A DNA stretch of 64,000 bases from JBFMHP01 sp040752855 (GTDB taxonomy: Bacteria > Pseudomonadota > Gammaproteobacteria > RBG-16-57-12). Below, piece after piece: positions 16,434 through 25,441 of this stretch. The notes beneath the pieces were generated by a model. It worked only from the letters and a program-made list of their open reading frames with translations, searched no databases and was not told the DNA's origin. Positions within the stretch are counted from its first letter, which is position 1. Each line of letters starts with the position of its first letter. The DNA is taken from NCBI GenBank assembly GCA_040752855.1, contig JBFMHP010000032.1, positions 41,113-105,112 of the forward strand. The letters run 5' to 3'. The translations under genes were made by a program, and so were the position numbers.

Positions 16434-17045
16434 TTACGGGCGCGGTTCGCGGGCGGAGGCGAGCTGGAGATACTTGGCGTGCAGCGCGCGCACCTCGGCT
16501 TCCAGGTGTGCGAGATCGGCGTCGTTGCGCAGGATGTCATCGGCGCGGCTTAGGCGCTCCGCGCGTGAGACCTGGGTGGCCATGATCGCCTGGGCTTGCG
16601 CGGGGGTGATGTGGTCGCGCGCGCAGGTCCGTTGCAGTTGCAACGTTTCCGGGAGGTCGATGACCAGCACGCGGTGCACCATGGTGTTCTGGCCGGTCTC
16701 CAGCAAAAGCGGGATGGCCATGACGCAATAAGGTGTATTCAGATTCGCGGCCTGCTCGCGCATGCGGGCGCGGATGCGCGGGTGCAGGATGGCCTCCAGC
16801 CGGCGGCGCTGCTCGGGATCGGCGAAGACGATCTCGCGCAGTTTGCCGCGATCGAGCGTGCCGTTTGGTTGCAGCATGTGCGCGCCGAAGGCCTGTACGA
16901 TCTCATCCAAGGCAGGCTCGCCGGGGGCGACCACCTCACGTGCGACGATATCGGCATCGATCACCGGAACGCCCAGTGCGGCGAAGAGTTTCGAGACGGT
17001 GGATTTCCCGCTGCCGATGCCGCCCGTTAGCCCAACGATCAGCAT
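16434..17045 (-). CDS. coaE: dephospho-CoA kinase
   Basis: P-loop kinase of 203 residues performing the last step of coenzyme A synthesis, phosphorylating the 3' hydroxyl of dephospho-CoA. Walker A GLTGGIGSGKSTVSKLF is at residues 5-21, followed by DADIVAREV, which binds substrate. HPRIRARM and PLLLETG mark the CoA domain and lid region. The length is normal. It is located 25 bases downstream of pilD on the minus strand, the usual pilBCD-coaE arrangement. Confidence 0.96.
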   Translation of the reverse strand: MLIVGLTGGIGSGKSTVSKLFAALGVPVIDADIVAREVVAPGEPALDEIVQAFGAHMLQPNGTLDRGKLREIVFADPEQRRRLEAILHPRIRARMREQAANLNTPYCVMAIPLLLETGQNTMVHRVLVIDLPETLQLQRTCARDHITPAQAQAIMATQVSRAERLSRADDILRNDADLAHLEAEVRALHAKYLQLASAREPRP

Positions 17046-17069
17046 GGCACGGACTCCCGGGCGCGCATC

Positions 17070-17945
17070 TCAGTGAATCCCGGCGAACTGGAAATAGAGC
17101 TGAATGACGTCCTCGCCCCAAAGCAGGGCGAGCCAGCCGGCCGCGGCCAGATAGGGGCCGAAGGGAATCGGGATGCTGCGATCGCGGCCGCGGAAGACGA
17201 TCAGCGCGATGCCGACGATGGCGCCGACCAGCGACGACAGCAGGATGACCACGGGCAGCATCTTCCACCCCAGCCACGCGCCGAGCATGCCCAGCAGTTT
17301 GAAATCGCCATAGCCCATGCCTTCCTTGCCGGTGAGCAGCTTGAACAGCCAATACACCGACCACAGGGCCAGGTAGCCGGCGGCGGCGCCGATGATGGCG
17401 GCAGATGGGGCGACGAACAGGCCGAAGATGCTGAGCAACAGCCCCAGCCAGAGCATCGGCAGGGTGATGGCGTCCGGCAGGAGCGTGGTATCGAAATCGA
17501 TCACGGCCAAGGCGATCAGGGACCAGGTCAGCATGACGGCGAATACCGCCTGCCAGCCAAAGCCGAAGTGAGCGGCGGTCACGGCGGTGAGGATGGCGGT
17601 GGCGAGCTCGATGATCGGATAGCGGAGGGAGATCCCGCTGCCGCAGCCCGCGCACTTGCCGCGCAGGAAAAGATAGCTCAGCACCGGAATGTTCTCGTAT
17701 GCGCGGATCAGGTGCCCGCAGTGCGGGCACCGCGAGGCCGGAAGGATGAGATTGAATTTCTCCCTCGGCTTCTCGTCTTGCGGCAGCTTCAGGAAATCGC
17801 GGCACTGGCTGTGCCATTGGCGGTCGAGCATCACCGGCAGGCGCAGGATCACGACGTTGAGAAAGCTTCCAACGAGCAAGCCGAACAGAAAGGCGACGAT
17901 GACAAAAGCGGTCGGCGTCGCCTCCAGATAATGCAGCAGTTCCAT
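17070..17945 (-). CDS. pilD: prepilin peptidase / N-methyltransferase
   Basis: Inner-membrane bifunctional enzyme of 291 residues that cleaves type IV prepilin leaders after Gly and methylates the new N-terminal Phe. About eight membrane segments. The cytoplasmic loop holds two CxxC pairs (CPHC at about 74-77 and CAGC at about 99-102) that bind zinc. Catalytic aspartates are in AVIDFDT and GYGDFKLL, as in the aspartic-protease TFPP family. Three bases separate it from pilC. The pilin at 29502 is an evident substrate. Confidence 0.97.
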   Translation of the reverse strand: MELLHYLEATPTAFVIVAFLFGLLVGSFLNVVILRLPVMLDRQWHSQCRDFLKLPQDEKPREKFNLILPASRCPHCGHLIRAYENIPVLSYLFLRGKCAGCGSGISLRYPIIELATAILTAVTAAHFGFGWQAVFAVMLTWSLIALAVIDFDTTLLPDAITLPMLWLGLLLSIFGLFVAPSAAIIGAAAGYLALWSVYWLFKLLTGKEGMGYGDFKLLGMLGAWLGWKMLPVVILLSSLVGAIVGIALIVFRGRDRSIPIPFGPYLAAAGWLALLWGEDVIQLYFQFAGIH

Positions 17946-17948
17946 CGA

Positions 17949-19169
17949 TTAGACGACGGAGCCCATCTTGAAGATCGGCAGGTACATCGCGATGACCAGG
18001 GTGCCGATCAGCACGCCCAGCACGGCCATGATCAAGGGCTCCAACAGGCTGCTCAGACCGTCGACGGCGTCATCGACCTCCTGTTCATAGAAGTCGGCTA
18101 CCTTGGTGAGCATCCCATCGAGCGAACCGGTTTCCTCGCCGATGGCTACCATTTGCAGCACCATGTTCGGAAAGAGCTGGGTCTGGCGCATGGTGATGTT
18201 GAGTTGCTGACCGGTCGATACTTCATCGCGCATGCGCAGGATGGCGTTGCCGTAGAGGCGGTTGCCCACGGTGCCGGCCACTGTGGCCATGGCCTCGACC
18301 AGAGGCACACCGGCGGCAAACATCGTGGACAGGGTGCGGGCGAAGCGCGCGATCACTGCCTTGAGCAGGATGCCGCCGATGATCGGCAGTTTGAGTGAAT
18401 ATCTGTCGATGGCGAAGTTGAACGGCTCCGAGGTTTCCTTGAGTTTTTTGATTCCAATAACAGCAGCGATGATGCCGCCGAAGATCGCCCACCAATATTC
18501 CTGGAAGATCTTGGAAAGAGCGATGACCATCTTGGTCAGCGCCGGCAAGTCGCCGCCGAAGCTCTTGAACAACTCCTCGAAGGTGGGAATGACGAAGATC
18601 AGGAGGATAGCCGTGATGATGAAGGCGACCACGATGACCGCGGTGGGGTAAAACAACGCCTTCTTGACCTTGGACTTGATCGCCTCGGTCTTTTCCATGT
18701 AGGTGGCCAGGCGGTGCAGCAGATTTTCCAGGATACCCGCCTGTTCACCGGCGTGGACCAGGTTGCAGAACAGGCTGTCGAAATGCTTCGGATGCTTGGC
18801 GAGCGCCTCGGCCAAGGTGGTGCCGCCTTCGATGTCGGTTTTGATCGTCAGCAGCAACTCGCGCATCGAGGGATTCTCGTGGCCCTTGGCGACGATTTCG
18901 AAGGACTGCACCAGCGGCACGCCGGCCGACATCATGGTGGCCAGCTGGCGGCTGAAGACGGCGATGTCCTTGGTCTGGATCTTTTTCTTGCCGCCGCCGA
19001 ACAGCGGCGCCGTCTTTTTCTTGATCTTGGTGGGATTGATGCCCTGGCGCCGCAACTCCGCCTTGACCAAGGCGATGCTGGAAGCGTTGATCTCGCCTTT
19101 GACGGGATTGCCTTTCTTGCTGATGCCTTCCCAGGTGAAGGTATCGGTTTTGACTGCTGTTTGTGCCAT
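17949..19169 (-). CDS. pilC: type IV pilus inner-membrane platform protein PilC
   Basis: 406-residue platform protein of the GspF/PilC family, with two repeated cytoplasmic helical domains and three membrane segments (near 178-200, 225-245 and the C-terminus). Family hallmarks are the N-terminal F.WEG.SKKGNPVKGEI segment, RQLATMMSAGVPLVQSFEIV and the second repeat RTLSTMFAAGVPLVEAM. It works with the ATPase PilB to extract and polymerise pilin. It is packed between pilB and pilD with 3-base gaps. Confidence 0.97.
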   Translation of the reverse strand: MAQTAVKTDTFTWEGISKKGNPVKGEINASSIALVKAELRRQGINPTKIKKKTAPLFGGGKKKIQTKDIAVFSRQLATMMSAGVPLVQSFEIVAKGHENPSMRELLLTIKTDIEGGTTLAEALAKHPKHFDSLFCNLVHAGEQAGILENLLHRLATYMEKTEAIKSKVKKALFYPTAVIVVAFIITAILLIFVIPTFEELFKSFGGDLPALTKMVIALSKIFQEYWWAIFGGIIAAVIGIKKLKETSEPFNFAIDRYSLKLPIIGGILLKAVIARFARTLSTMFAAGVPLVEAMATVAGTVGNRLYGNAILRMRDEVSTGQQLNITMRQTQLFPNMVLQMVAIGEETGSLDGMLTKVADFYEQEVDDAVDGLSSLLEPLIMAVLGVLIGTLVIAMYLPIFKMGSVV

Positions 19170-19172
19170 GTA

Positions 19173-20903
19173 TTAATCCCTAGTAACGCGATTGAGCTCT
19201 TCCAGGCTGGTGATGCCTTGAAGGACCTTTTTCAAGCCAGACTCTCGCAGATCGGCGATGCCTTCTTTTCTCGCCTGATCGGCGATCTGGATGGAGTTGC
19301 CGTTTTCCATGATGATGCGTGAGATTTCCTCGGAGATCGGCATCACCTGATAGATACCCGTGCGGCCCTTGTAACCGTCGGTACAGAACTCGCATCCCGA
19401 ATGCTTGTATATGGTAACGGCCCCGCTCTTGACCTTCTTGACCTGCTCCGGGGTGAAGCCTTCTGCGAATAAGGCATCTTCCGGGATGTCGGCCGGTTTC
19501 TTGCATTTTTCGCACAGCCGCCGCGCCAGCCGCTGGGCGATGATCAGCATGACGGACGAGGCGATGTTGAACGGTGGCACGCCCATGTTCGCCAGGCGGG
19601 TGAGTGTCTGCGGGGCGTCATTGGTGTGCAGCGTGGACAATACCAGGTGACCGGTTTGCGCGGCCTTGACCGCGATGCTGGCGGTTTCGAGGTCGCGAAT
19701 CTCACCGACCATGATCACATCCGGGTCTTGGCGCAGGAAGGCCTTCAAGGCGTCGGCGAATTCCAGGCCGACCTTGGGATTGACGTTGACCTGGTTGACC
19801 CCGGGCATATTGATTTCGGCCGGGTCTTCCGCCGTGGAGATGTTTTTGTCCTCGGTGTTGAGGATGTTCAGGCCGGTGTACAGCGAAACGGTCTTACCGC
19901 TACCGGTCGGTCCGGTGACCAGGATCATGCCGTAGGGCTTGGCCAACGCGTCAAGGTAGAGCTTTTTCTGATCCTCTTCATAACCGAGGGCGTCGATACC
20001 GAGCTTGGCGCTGCTTGGATCGAGGATACGCAACACGATCTTCTCGCCGAACAGCGTTGGACAGGAGTTGACGCGGAAATCGATGGCGCGGTTTTTGGAG
20101 ATCTTGAGCTTGATGCGACCGTCCTGCGGCACGCGGCGTTCCGAGACATCGAGGCTGGCCATGACCTTGAGGCGCGCCGCCATGCGCATGGCCAGGCCCA
20201 CGGGCGGGCTGGCGACTTCCTTGAGCATGCCGTCGATGCGTAGACGCACCCGGAGCATCTTTTCATAGGGTTCAAAGTGGATGTCGGACGCCCCCTTGTT
20301 GATGGCATCCAGCAGGATCTTGTTGATAAAGCGCACCACCGGTGCTTCGTCGGCATCGCCGCCTTCCTGGCCGTCTTTGCGATCGAGGTCTTCGCCCGAA
20401 CTGATGTCCAGGTCTTCCAGGTCCTTGTCGTCGAATTTCGCGAGCGCGCTGTCGGCCTTGTCGAGGACGTCGGAGATCTTTTTGGCGAGCTTGTCTTCTT
20501 CCACCAGGATGGCTTCGGTGGGCACGCCCGCGTTGAATTTAATGTCATCCAGCGCCGCGGTGTTGGTGGGATCGGAAACGGCCAGGAACAGGCGCGAACC
20601 GCGCTTCCAGATGGGCAGGGCATTGTGTTGGCGGACGAGTTTGTCCTTGACCAGCTTCGCCACCTCGACATCAACATCCACGGCGTTGATGTCGACCAGG
20701 GGCAGGCCGAATTCGCTCGAGGCGATGTGGGCGATATCCTTGCTCGTGGCCAGCTTGTTCTCGACCAGATAGCTGACCAGCGATTGTTTTTTCTCCAAGG
20801 CCTTGACATGCGCCTGCGCCGCGGCGGGCTCATCGAGCAGGCCGTCCTGCACCAGGCGCTTGGCCAAACCGGTCAGTCGGGGCGTTTCGGGTACTGTGCT
20901 CAT
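19173..20903 (-). CDS. pilB: type IV pilus assembly ATPase PilB
   Basis: 576-residue hexameric ATPase that powers pilus extension. The N-terminal MshEN/GspE-N domain, which in relatives may bind cyclic-di-GMP, covers roughly residues 1-150. Walker A GPTGSGKTVSLYTGLN, the Asp box and Walker B (DPDVIMVGEIRDLET), and the His box follow. The tetracysteine zinc motif CEKCKKPAD...CEFCTDGYKGRTGIYQ lies near residues 480-525. Length and order match PilB. It is the first gene of pilBCD-coaE-zapD-yacG. Unlike in many relatives, pilA is not adjacent but lies 8.6 kb away beyond a glycan gene set. Confidence 0.97.
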   Translation of the reverse strand: MSTVPETPRLTGLAKRLVQDGLLDEPAAAQAHVKALEKKQSLVSYLVENKLATSKDIAHIASSEFGLPLVDINAVDVDVEVAKLVKDKLVRQHNALPIWKRGSRLFLAVSDPTNTAALDDIKFNAGVPTEAILVEEDKLAKKISDVLDKADSALAKFDDKDLEDLDISSGEDLDRKDGQEGGDADEAPVVRFINKILLDAINKGASDIHFEPYEKMLRVRLRIDGMLKEVASPPVGLAMRMAARLKVMASLDVSERRVPQDGRIKLKISKNRAIDFRVNSCPTLFGEKIVLRILDPSSAKLGIDALGYEEDQKKLYLDALAKPYGMILVTGPTGSGKTVSLYTGLNILNTEDKNISTAEDPAEINMPGVNQVNVNPKVGLEFADALKAFLRQDPDVIMVGEIRDLETASIAVKAAQTGHLVLSTLHTNDAPQTLTRLANMGVPPFNIASSVMLIIAQRLARRLCEKCKKPADIPEDALFAEGFTPEQVKKVKSGAVTIYKHSGCEFCTDGYKGRTGIYQVMPISEEISRIIMENGNSIQIADQARKEGIADLRESGLKKVLQGITSLEELNRVTRD

Positions 20904-21250
20904 GGTCCTCGGTGATGATTATTAACCGGTTGATTCGGTTTATGTATTTTGTGCCGAACAAAGCGGCGGTCGTCAATCATAATACGTTTTATCAGCCAGT
21001 GTCATGGGCATCTTTCACAGATGTCAGCGCACCGGCTACGGTTGGGGTGCTGCGGTAAGTATCGGTCGATTTTATGCAAGCTTTACTACCGATCGTATCG
21101 TCTTAGTGAGTTCCCGCCTGCCAATTGCCGGGCTAGGGGGTTGCCGGAGGTCGGATATTTCGAGAACAAGTTACCCGTGACAAAAAATCAATCTCTGGGG
21201 AGGGGTGTTATGATGCGCGGGAAGGATGATACGCCGGGTCTACGGAGAGG
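20904..21250. other. gene-free divergent region upstream of pilB
   Basis: 347 bases between the pilB start and the glycosyltransferase start. It should hold promoters for both directions. I see no convincing paired promoter boxes, no sigma54 site and no ORF with coding character. It marks the left edge of the glycan gene set. Confidence 0.5.
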
Positions 21251-22432
21251 GTGTTGATCGGTCGCAATGAATTGGTGTGGGGGCTTTTGCAGGTGGATGA
21301 GTCGCAGCATGACCTCAGCTTTGATTTTTGTTCGGGGATTTATGGCTTTCAGGCAAAGTCGATGGCCGTTTTTTCGGATGAGATGCGCCGGCAATTCGCA
21401 AGAAGAGGGATCGGATTTAACGAAATTTCCGTCCGGATTCCGGAAAAGATACAGCATGGTTGGATTGGCTTCTTCGCCGGCGTGATGTGCAGATATTTTT
21501 ATTATCCCTGCAAGGTGCGGTTACGGCGCAGGTCGCGCGTGGTGTTCATCGCGGACTCGGCCAATGCCGGGATTTACAATTTTCTGCCTGCTCAGACGCG
21601 CGTGGCCGTCTTCCTGCACGGTTTGGCGTACCAGCAGGATTTCAAGGTCTCGGGGATAAAGGCCGATCTCAAGGACCGTATCATTCAGCTCGCAAGCCGG
21701 GTGTTCAAGAAACCCGGGCTGATCAACGCGGATCTCATCTTCACCAACAGCGAACGTGGAAAAAAGGATTTTCTGGCGTTCGCCGAGTCCAGGGCGGGGC
21801 AGGAGATAATCGTGGCGCCGTTGGGTGTGGCGCGACAATTCCGCCGCGTCAAGGAGGCGGGATTGAGAGCGAAATTGGGCATACCCACCAGAGCCAAGAT
21901 CATACTGAGCGTGGCGGCGCCCGACCTGCGCAAGAATATCGATGTGGTCGTCGATGCGCTCGGGCGCCTGGGCGATGCAGTGGGCGATTGGGTATGGGTC
22001 CACATCGGAGGGCTCCATCCTTCCGTCAGCGCGCGCATGCCGCGCCAGATCGCCGAGAAAGGCATATTCCTGCGACAGGTGGAAAACGCAGACATGCCGG
22101 CATTCTACTCCATGGCGGATGTGTTCGTGTTGCCGACGCAATATGACACCTTCGGCTGGCCGCCGTTGGAGGCCGCCGCGTGCGGCTGTCCGGTCATCAC
22201 CTCGAATATCGAGCCGCTCAACGAGAATTTGCGTGATATCGCGCTGTTTGTGGAGCCGTCAGATGCGCAAAAACTGGCGGAGCTGATGATTCGTGTCTTG
22301 AATGACGGCCAGTTGGCGCGTGAGCTGTCGGCGAAAGGGGGAGTTGTGTGCGAGCGTTTTTCATGGGAAAGGACGGCGGAGATCGTAGTGGATGCGTTGC
22401 ATCATTTGTTGGCGCGGGTTGATCGGCCATGA
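21251..22432 (+). CDS. glycosyltransferase, GT4-like
   Basis: 393-residue GT-B fold transferase. The C-terminal half has the clear GT4 nucleotide-sugar site: LSVAAPDLRKNIDVVVDAL, IGGLHP, then FVLPTQYDTFGWPPLEAAACGCPVITSN, with the EX7E motif around Phe-Gly-Trp-Pro. The N-terminal acceptor half is diverged. No membrane anchor. A GGAGAGG site directly precedes the start, so translation may begin at the TTG at 21254 rather than the GTG at 21251. It is the first gene of a three-gene run with an FkbM methyltransferase and a flippase-like protein. Donor and acceptor sugars are unknown. Confidence 0.85.
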   Translation: MLIGRNELVWGLLQVDESQHDLSFDFCSGIYGFQAKSMAVFSDEMRRQFARRGIGFNEISVRIPEKIQHGWIGFFAGVMCRYFYYPCKVRLRRRSRVVFIADSANAGIYNFLPAQTRVAVFLHGLAYQQDFKVSGIKADLKDRIIQLASRVFKKPGLINADLIFTNSERGKKDFLAFAESRAGQEIIVAPLGVARQFRRVKEAGLRAKLGIPTRAKIILSVAAPDLRKNIDVVVDALGRLGDAVGDWVWVHIGGLHPSVSARMPRQIAEKGIFLRQVENADMPAFYSMADVFVLPTQYDTFGWPPLEAAACGCPVITSNIEPLNENLRDIALFVEPSDAQKLAELMIRVLNDGQLARELSAKGGVVCERFSWERTAEIVVDALHHLLARVDRP

Positions 22433-23286
22433 AACGTTTTCATCCCACCCGGGTTCCCGCCTTGCGCTGGTTGTTGACCGCGCTGGTGGGCCTGCTCCGG
22501 CCGGCGAGACTGGACACCAAGAGCGGCTTTAAACTGTGGGTGCCCAAGCAGGACAAATCCATCTATGTCGCCGATATCTTCCTGACCGGCTATTACGAGA
22601 AGGCCGAGACGCTGCGCGTGGCGCAGCTGCTGCGACCCGGTGATGCCGTGGTCGATGTCGGCGCGAATATCGGCTACTACACCTGCCTGATGTCGCAAGC
22701 CGTGGGCGGAACCGGGGTGGTCTACGCCTTCGAGCCGGTGCCCGAAAATCGTGAGATTCTGGCGAAGAATATCGCCTTGAACGCATTGACGAATGTCGAG
22801 GTCAACGATGTCGCCTTGGGTGAGGAGCGGCGGCGTGCCGTCATCGCCATCAACCAAAAGAATCGGGGCGCGCACAGTCTGGTGGCTGCCGCGGGTAGCG
22901 CCTGCGGGATGGAGATCGCGGTGGCCCGGTTTGATGACGTCGTTCCGGCGCGCGAATTGGCCTTGGTGAAGATCGATGTTGAAGGCTATGAGTTGAGCGT
23001 GCTGAAGGGCATGAAGGGGCACCTTGATCGCAAACTGATCAAGCACATCCTCGTGGAAGTCACGCCCAGCAAGATGGTTCGCAATGGGCAGCGGCCGGAC
23101 GAGCTGTTTGCCATGCTGGAGGCCTATGGATTTTCCGGCGCGGTGGTGACCAATACCGTCGATGCCAAGGATCTTCGAATCAACGAGCTGAGAAGCAATC
23201 TGGGCGCGTATGTCAAGGATGAAAACGCATCGTTTAATATTCTTTTTTCCTTGTCGCGCGATTCATCGCGCGCGCACGGGGTTTGA
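22429..23286 (+). CDS. FkbM family methyltransferase
   Basis: 285-residue SAM-dependent methyltransferase. Motif I VVDVGANIGYYTCLMS is at about residues 74-89, and AFEPVPENREILAKNI follows. ALVKIDVEGYELSVLKGM is the diagnostic FkbM segment. FkbM enzymes O-methylate hydroxyl groups, often of sugars or lipids in glycan clusters. The ATG overlaps the preceding glycosyltransferase stop (ATGA), so translation is coupled. The likely role is methylating a sugar added by the neighbouring enzymes; that is inference. Confidence 0.88.
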   Translation: MKRFHPTRVPALRWLLTALVGLLRPARLDTKSGFKLWVPKQDKSIYVADIFLTGYYEKAETLRVAQLLRPGDAVVDVGANIGYYTCLMSQAVGGTGVVYAFEPVPENREILAKNIALNALTNVEVNDVALGEERRRAVIAINQKNRGAHSLVAAAGSACGMEIAVARFDDVVPARELALVKIDVEGYELSVLKGMKGHLDRKLIKHILVEVTPSKMVRNGQRPDELFAMLEAYGFSGAVVTNTVDAKDLRINELRSNLGAYVKDENASFNILFSLSRDSSRAHGV

Positions 23287-24195
23287 ATGGCGGGGTTGGT
23301 GCGAAAAATATTGCAAGCGCTGCTCCTGCTGGCGGTCGTGCTGATCGCGATCCAGTATGTGGATTTTTCCAGCGTGTGGAATGTGTCGGCCGTTTATTTG
23401 GCGGCGGTAACATTGGTCGCCTTGGCGGCGAACATCGCGCGCTTCTACACGTTGAAACTCGCCCTGTTGCGCCGCGCAATCGATCTTGGCTGGCGTGAGT
23501 GGCTTTCCCTCGGGGTATATAGTTCCTTGTTGAACCTGTTTTTGCCGCTGTCCGCGGGATTGTCCATCAAAGCGATTTATTTAAAACGAAAATATCGCTT
23601 CCGTTATGCGGATTTCATTGGCACGCACAGCGCGATAACACTGCTGCAAGTCTATTTCCTGGTGCTGGTCGGCGGCCTGAGCGGCCTCATGTCGGGCAAG
23701 ATCAATGACCTGGCGACCATTCTCATCGTTGCGCTGGTGCTGGCCGCCATGAGCGCGCCGTTTTTTTTCGCGCACGAGAGAATCCGCTCCGAGTCAAAAC
23801 TAATCCAGGCGCTGCTGGATATCTACACCTCTTTTCTCGTCCTGGCAAAGGATCTGCGGTTTGTGGCCGAGGTTTTGGTGAATATGGGGGTCATCCTGGT
23901 ATTCACTTGCCTGGCGTTTTATTTTTCATTCGGCGGGCTCGGGGTGGCGCTGGGATTGCCCGATGCCATGTTGATTGCGGTTGCCGTGTCGCTCCTGAGT
24001 CTGGTGAATATCACGCCGGGCAATATTGGGGTTCAAGAGTTTGTCGTCGCCTTCATCGGGCAGGCGCTGGGAGGGGATTTCGACAGCGCATTCGTGGCCA
24101 TGTTGCTGATCCGGGCGATGTCGATCGTCGGATTCTTCCTGCTCATGCCGGCCGGCATGGGCTTGGGGCTGCGCCGCACGGGTGAGTCGGTGTGA
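23287..24195 (+). CDS. lysylphosphatidylglycerol synthase transmembrane-region family protein
   Basis: 302-residue polytopic membrane protein with about eight helices, of the LPG-synthase transmembrane/YbhN type. Signature segments are the LFLPLSAGLSIKAIYLKRK stretch and the NITPGNIGVQEFVVAF loop near residue 240. Stand-alone members lack the lysyl-transferase domain and are thought to move lipids or lipid-linked sugars across the membrane. The ATG directly follows the methyltransferase stop with no gap. In this set it could translocate the lipid-linked product. Specific function unknown. Confidence 0.8.
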   Translation: MAGLVRKILQALLLLAVVLIAIQYVDFSSVWNVSAVYLAAVTLVALAANIARFYTLKLALLRRAIDLGWREWLSLGVYSSLLNLFLPLSAGLSIKAIYLKRKYRFRYADFIGTHSAITLLQVYFLVLVGGLSGLMSGKINDLATILIVALVLAAMSAPFFFAHERIRSESKLIQALLDIYTSFLVLAKDLRFVAEVLVNMGVILVFTCLAFYFSFGGLGVALGLPDAMLIAVAVSLLSLVNITPGNIGVQEFVVAFIGQALGGDFDSAFVAMLLIRAMSIVGFFLLMPAGMGLGLRRTGESV

Positions 24196-24238
24196 ATGGG
24201 TGTGATCCTCGCCCGGCGCTAAAAGCAGCGAAGCCCGC

Positions 24239-25441
24239 CTACTGCGCGTTCCGGGTGCCGGGATACCTTCTGTTGCGCACCGATGCCGCCAACGCCCGAT
24301 ACATCCAGCCGTTGCACCAGCGCAGCAGGGTGAAGCTCTTGGTGTAGTGCTTGGTCTGCTGATAATAGAAACGGCCGGCGGGATCATACATGCGATCCAG
24401 CGACCAACGGGTGATGCTGTCGGCCAGCGCGCCGTATTTTTCAGGGTGGCGCGAGAAGGTAAGGATCCCTTGCGCGGCGCCATGAATATCGTGCGGGAAA
24501 TCCTTGTCGTTCATCCAGCGCGGCGAGCCGTCGGCGTTGAACAGGTGCTCGGCATAGTAGGCGAGGCCGGCGTCGTAGTTGCTTTGCCAGGTGTAGTCGC
24601 CGGTTGCATCCATGTAGCGTTGCAGCGCGTCGAGGATGAAACCGGTGTGATAATTGTCGTGCGTGATGCGCGAATCGCCCGGCGGATCGGTGTACCACCA
24701 GGCATGATAGTCGGTCTGCCGATTTATCACGTATCGCATCAGACGCTGCGCGGTTTCGCCGTGCGTGGTATCTCCGCTCAACTGCCCGTATTGCGCGATG
24801 ACCGCCCCGATCAGGATGCTCACGTCCATCACCCGCATGGTCATCGGCAGCGGCATATAGCCCAGGCAAAGCTCTTCGGGTTCGTCCTTCAGCACCGCGA
24901 GATCAGTGAGGAAGAAATTGATCGCGCTTTTGACCGTGCTCAGATAATACGCGTGGCCCGTGATCCGGTAGGCCTCGAGAAAGGCCTCGCAGACAAAACA
25001 GCTGACCACGGCGTTCGGCGTGTTGGTCGGCGCGTAGAAGCCGGGGTCCTGCCACGGGTAGTGATAGCCCCAGCAATCGCCGGACCACTCGCCGGGCGAG
25101 CGCAGCGTTTCCAGCAATGCCAGGATGCGCTCGGCCTCGTCGAGATAAATATGCTGCCGATGGCAGCGGTAGCGGTCGAGCAACCCCAGGGTGAACAGCG
25201 CGAGGCCTTTCGGATTATACGTCTTCGGTGTGAGCAGCAGCGGGCGCAGATTGAGCGGGAAACGCATCACGCCCTGGATGGCGATCATGCGCGGCCAGCG
25301 ACCCCAGCCGAGCAGCGTGCGCAGAATCGGGCTGTTGAGGCCGTCGTGCTTGTTATAGCCCTTCAGATCCTGGCGCAGGCTCCAGGCATAGACCTGGTCG
25401 AGGACGGTTTCAATCTGTTGGGCGGATACTTCTTGGGACAT
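24239..25441 (-). CDS. six-hairpin (alpha/alpha toroid) glycosidase-like protein
   Basis: 400-residue soluble protein. Repeating helical pairs rich in aromatic residues (WGYHYPWQDPGFYAPTNTPN, HDNYHTGFILDALQRY, WMNDKDFPHDIHGAAQGI) suggest an alpha/alpha toroid like that of six-hairpin glycosidases or C5-epimerases. I cannot name catalytic residues. No signal peptide is visible, so it appears cytoplasmic. Its start lies 32 bases inside the 3' end of the asparagine synthetase gene, so the two are translationally coupled. Together with asnB, DUF354 and GT2 genes it forms the minus-strand half of the glycan set. Confidence 0.6.
   Translation of the reverse strand: MSQEVSAQQIETVLDQVYAWSLRQDLKGYNKHDGLNSPILRTLLGWGRWPRMIAIQGVMRFPLNLRPLLLTPKTYNPKGLALFTLGLLDRYRCHRQHIYLDEAERILALLETLRSPGEWSGDCWGYHYPWQDPGFYAPTNTPNAVVSCFVCEAFLEAYRITGHAYYLSTVKSAINFFLTDLAVLKDEPEELCLGYMPLPMTMRVMDVSILIGAVIAQYGQLSGDTTHGETAQRLMRYVINRQTDYHAWWYTDPPGDSRITHDNYHTGFILDALQRYMDATGDYTWQSNYDAGLAYYAEHLFNADGSPRWMNDKDFPHDIHGAAQGILTFSRHPEKYGALADSITRWSLDRMYDPAGRFYYQQTKHYTKSFTLLRWCNGWMYRALAASVRNRRYPGTRNAQ

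Noticed and set aside
17073..18398. 441-codon plus-strand ORF opposite pilD/pilC
   Set aside because: Gln/His/Asp-rich translation typical of antisense frames.
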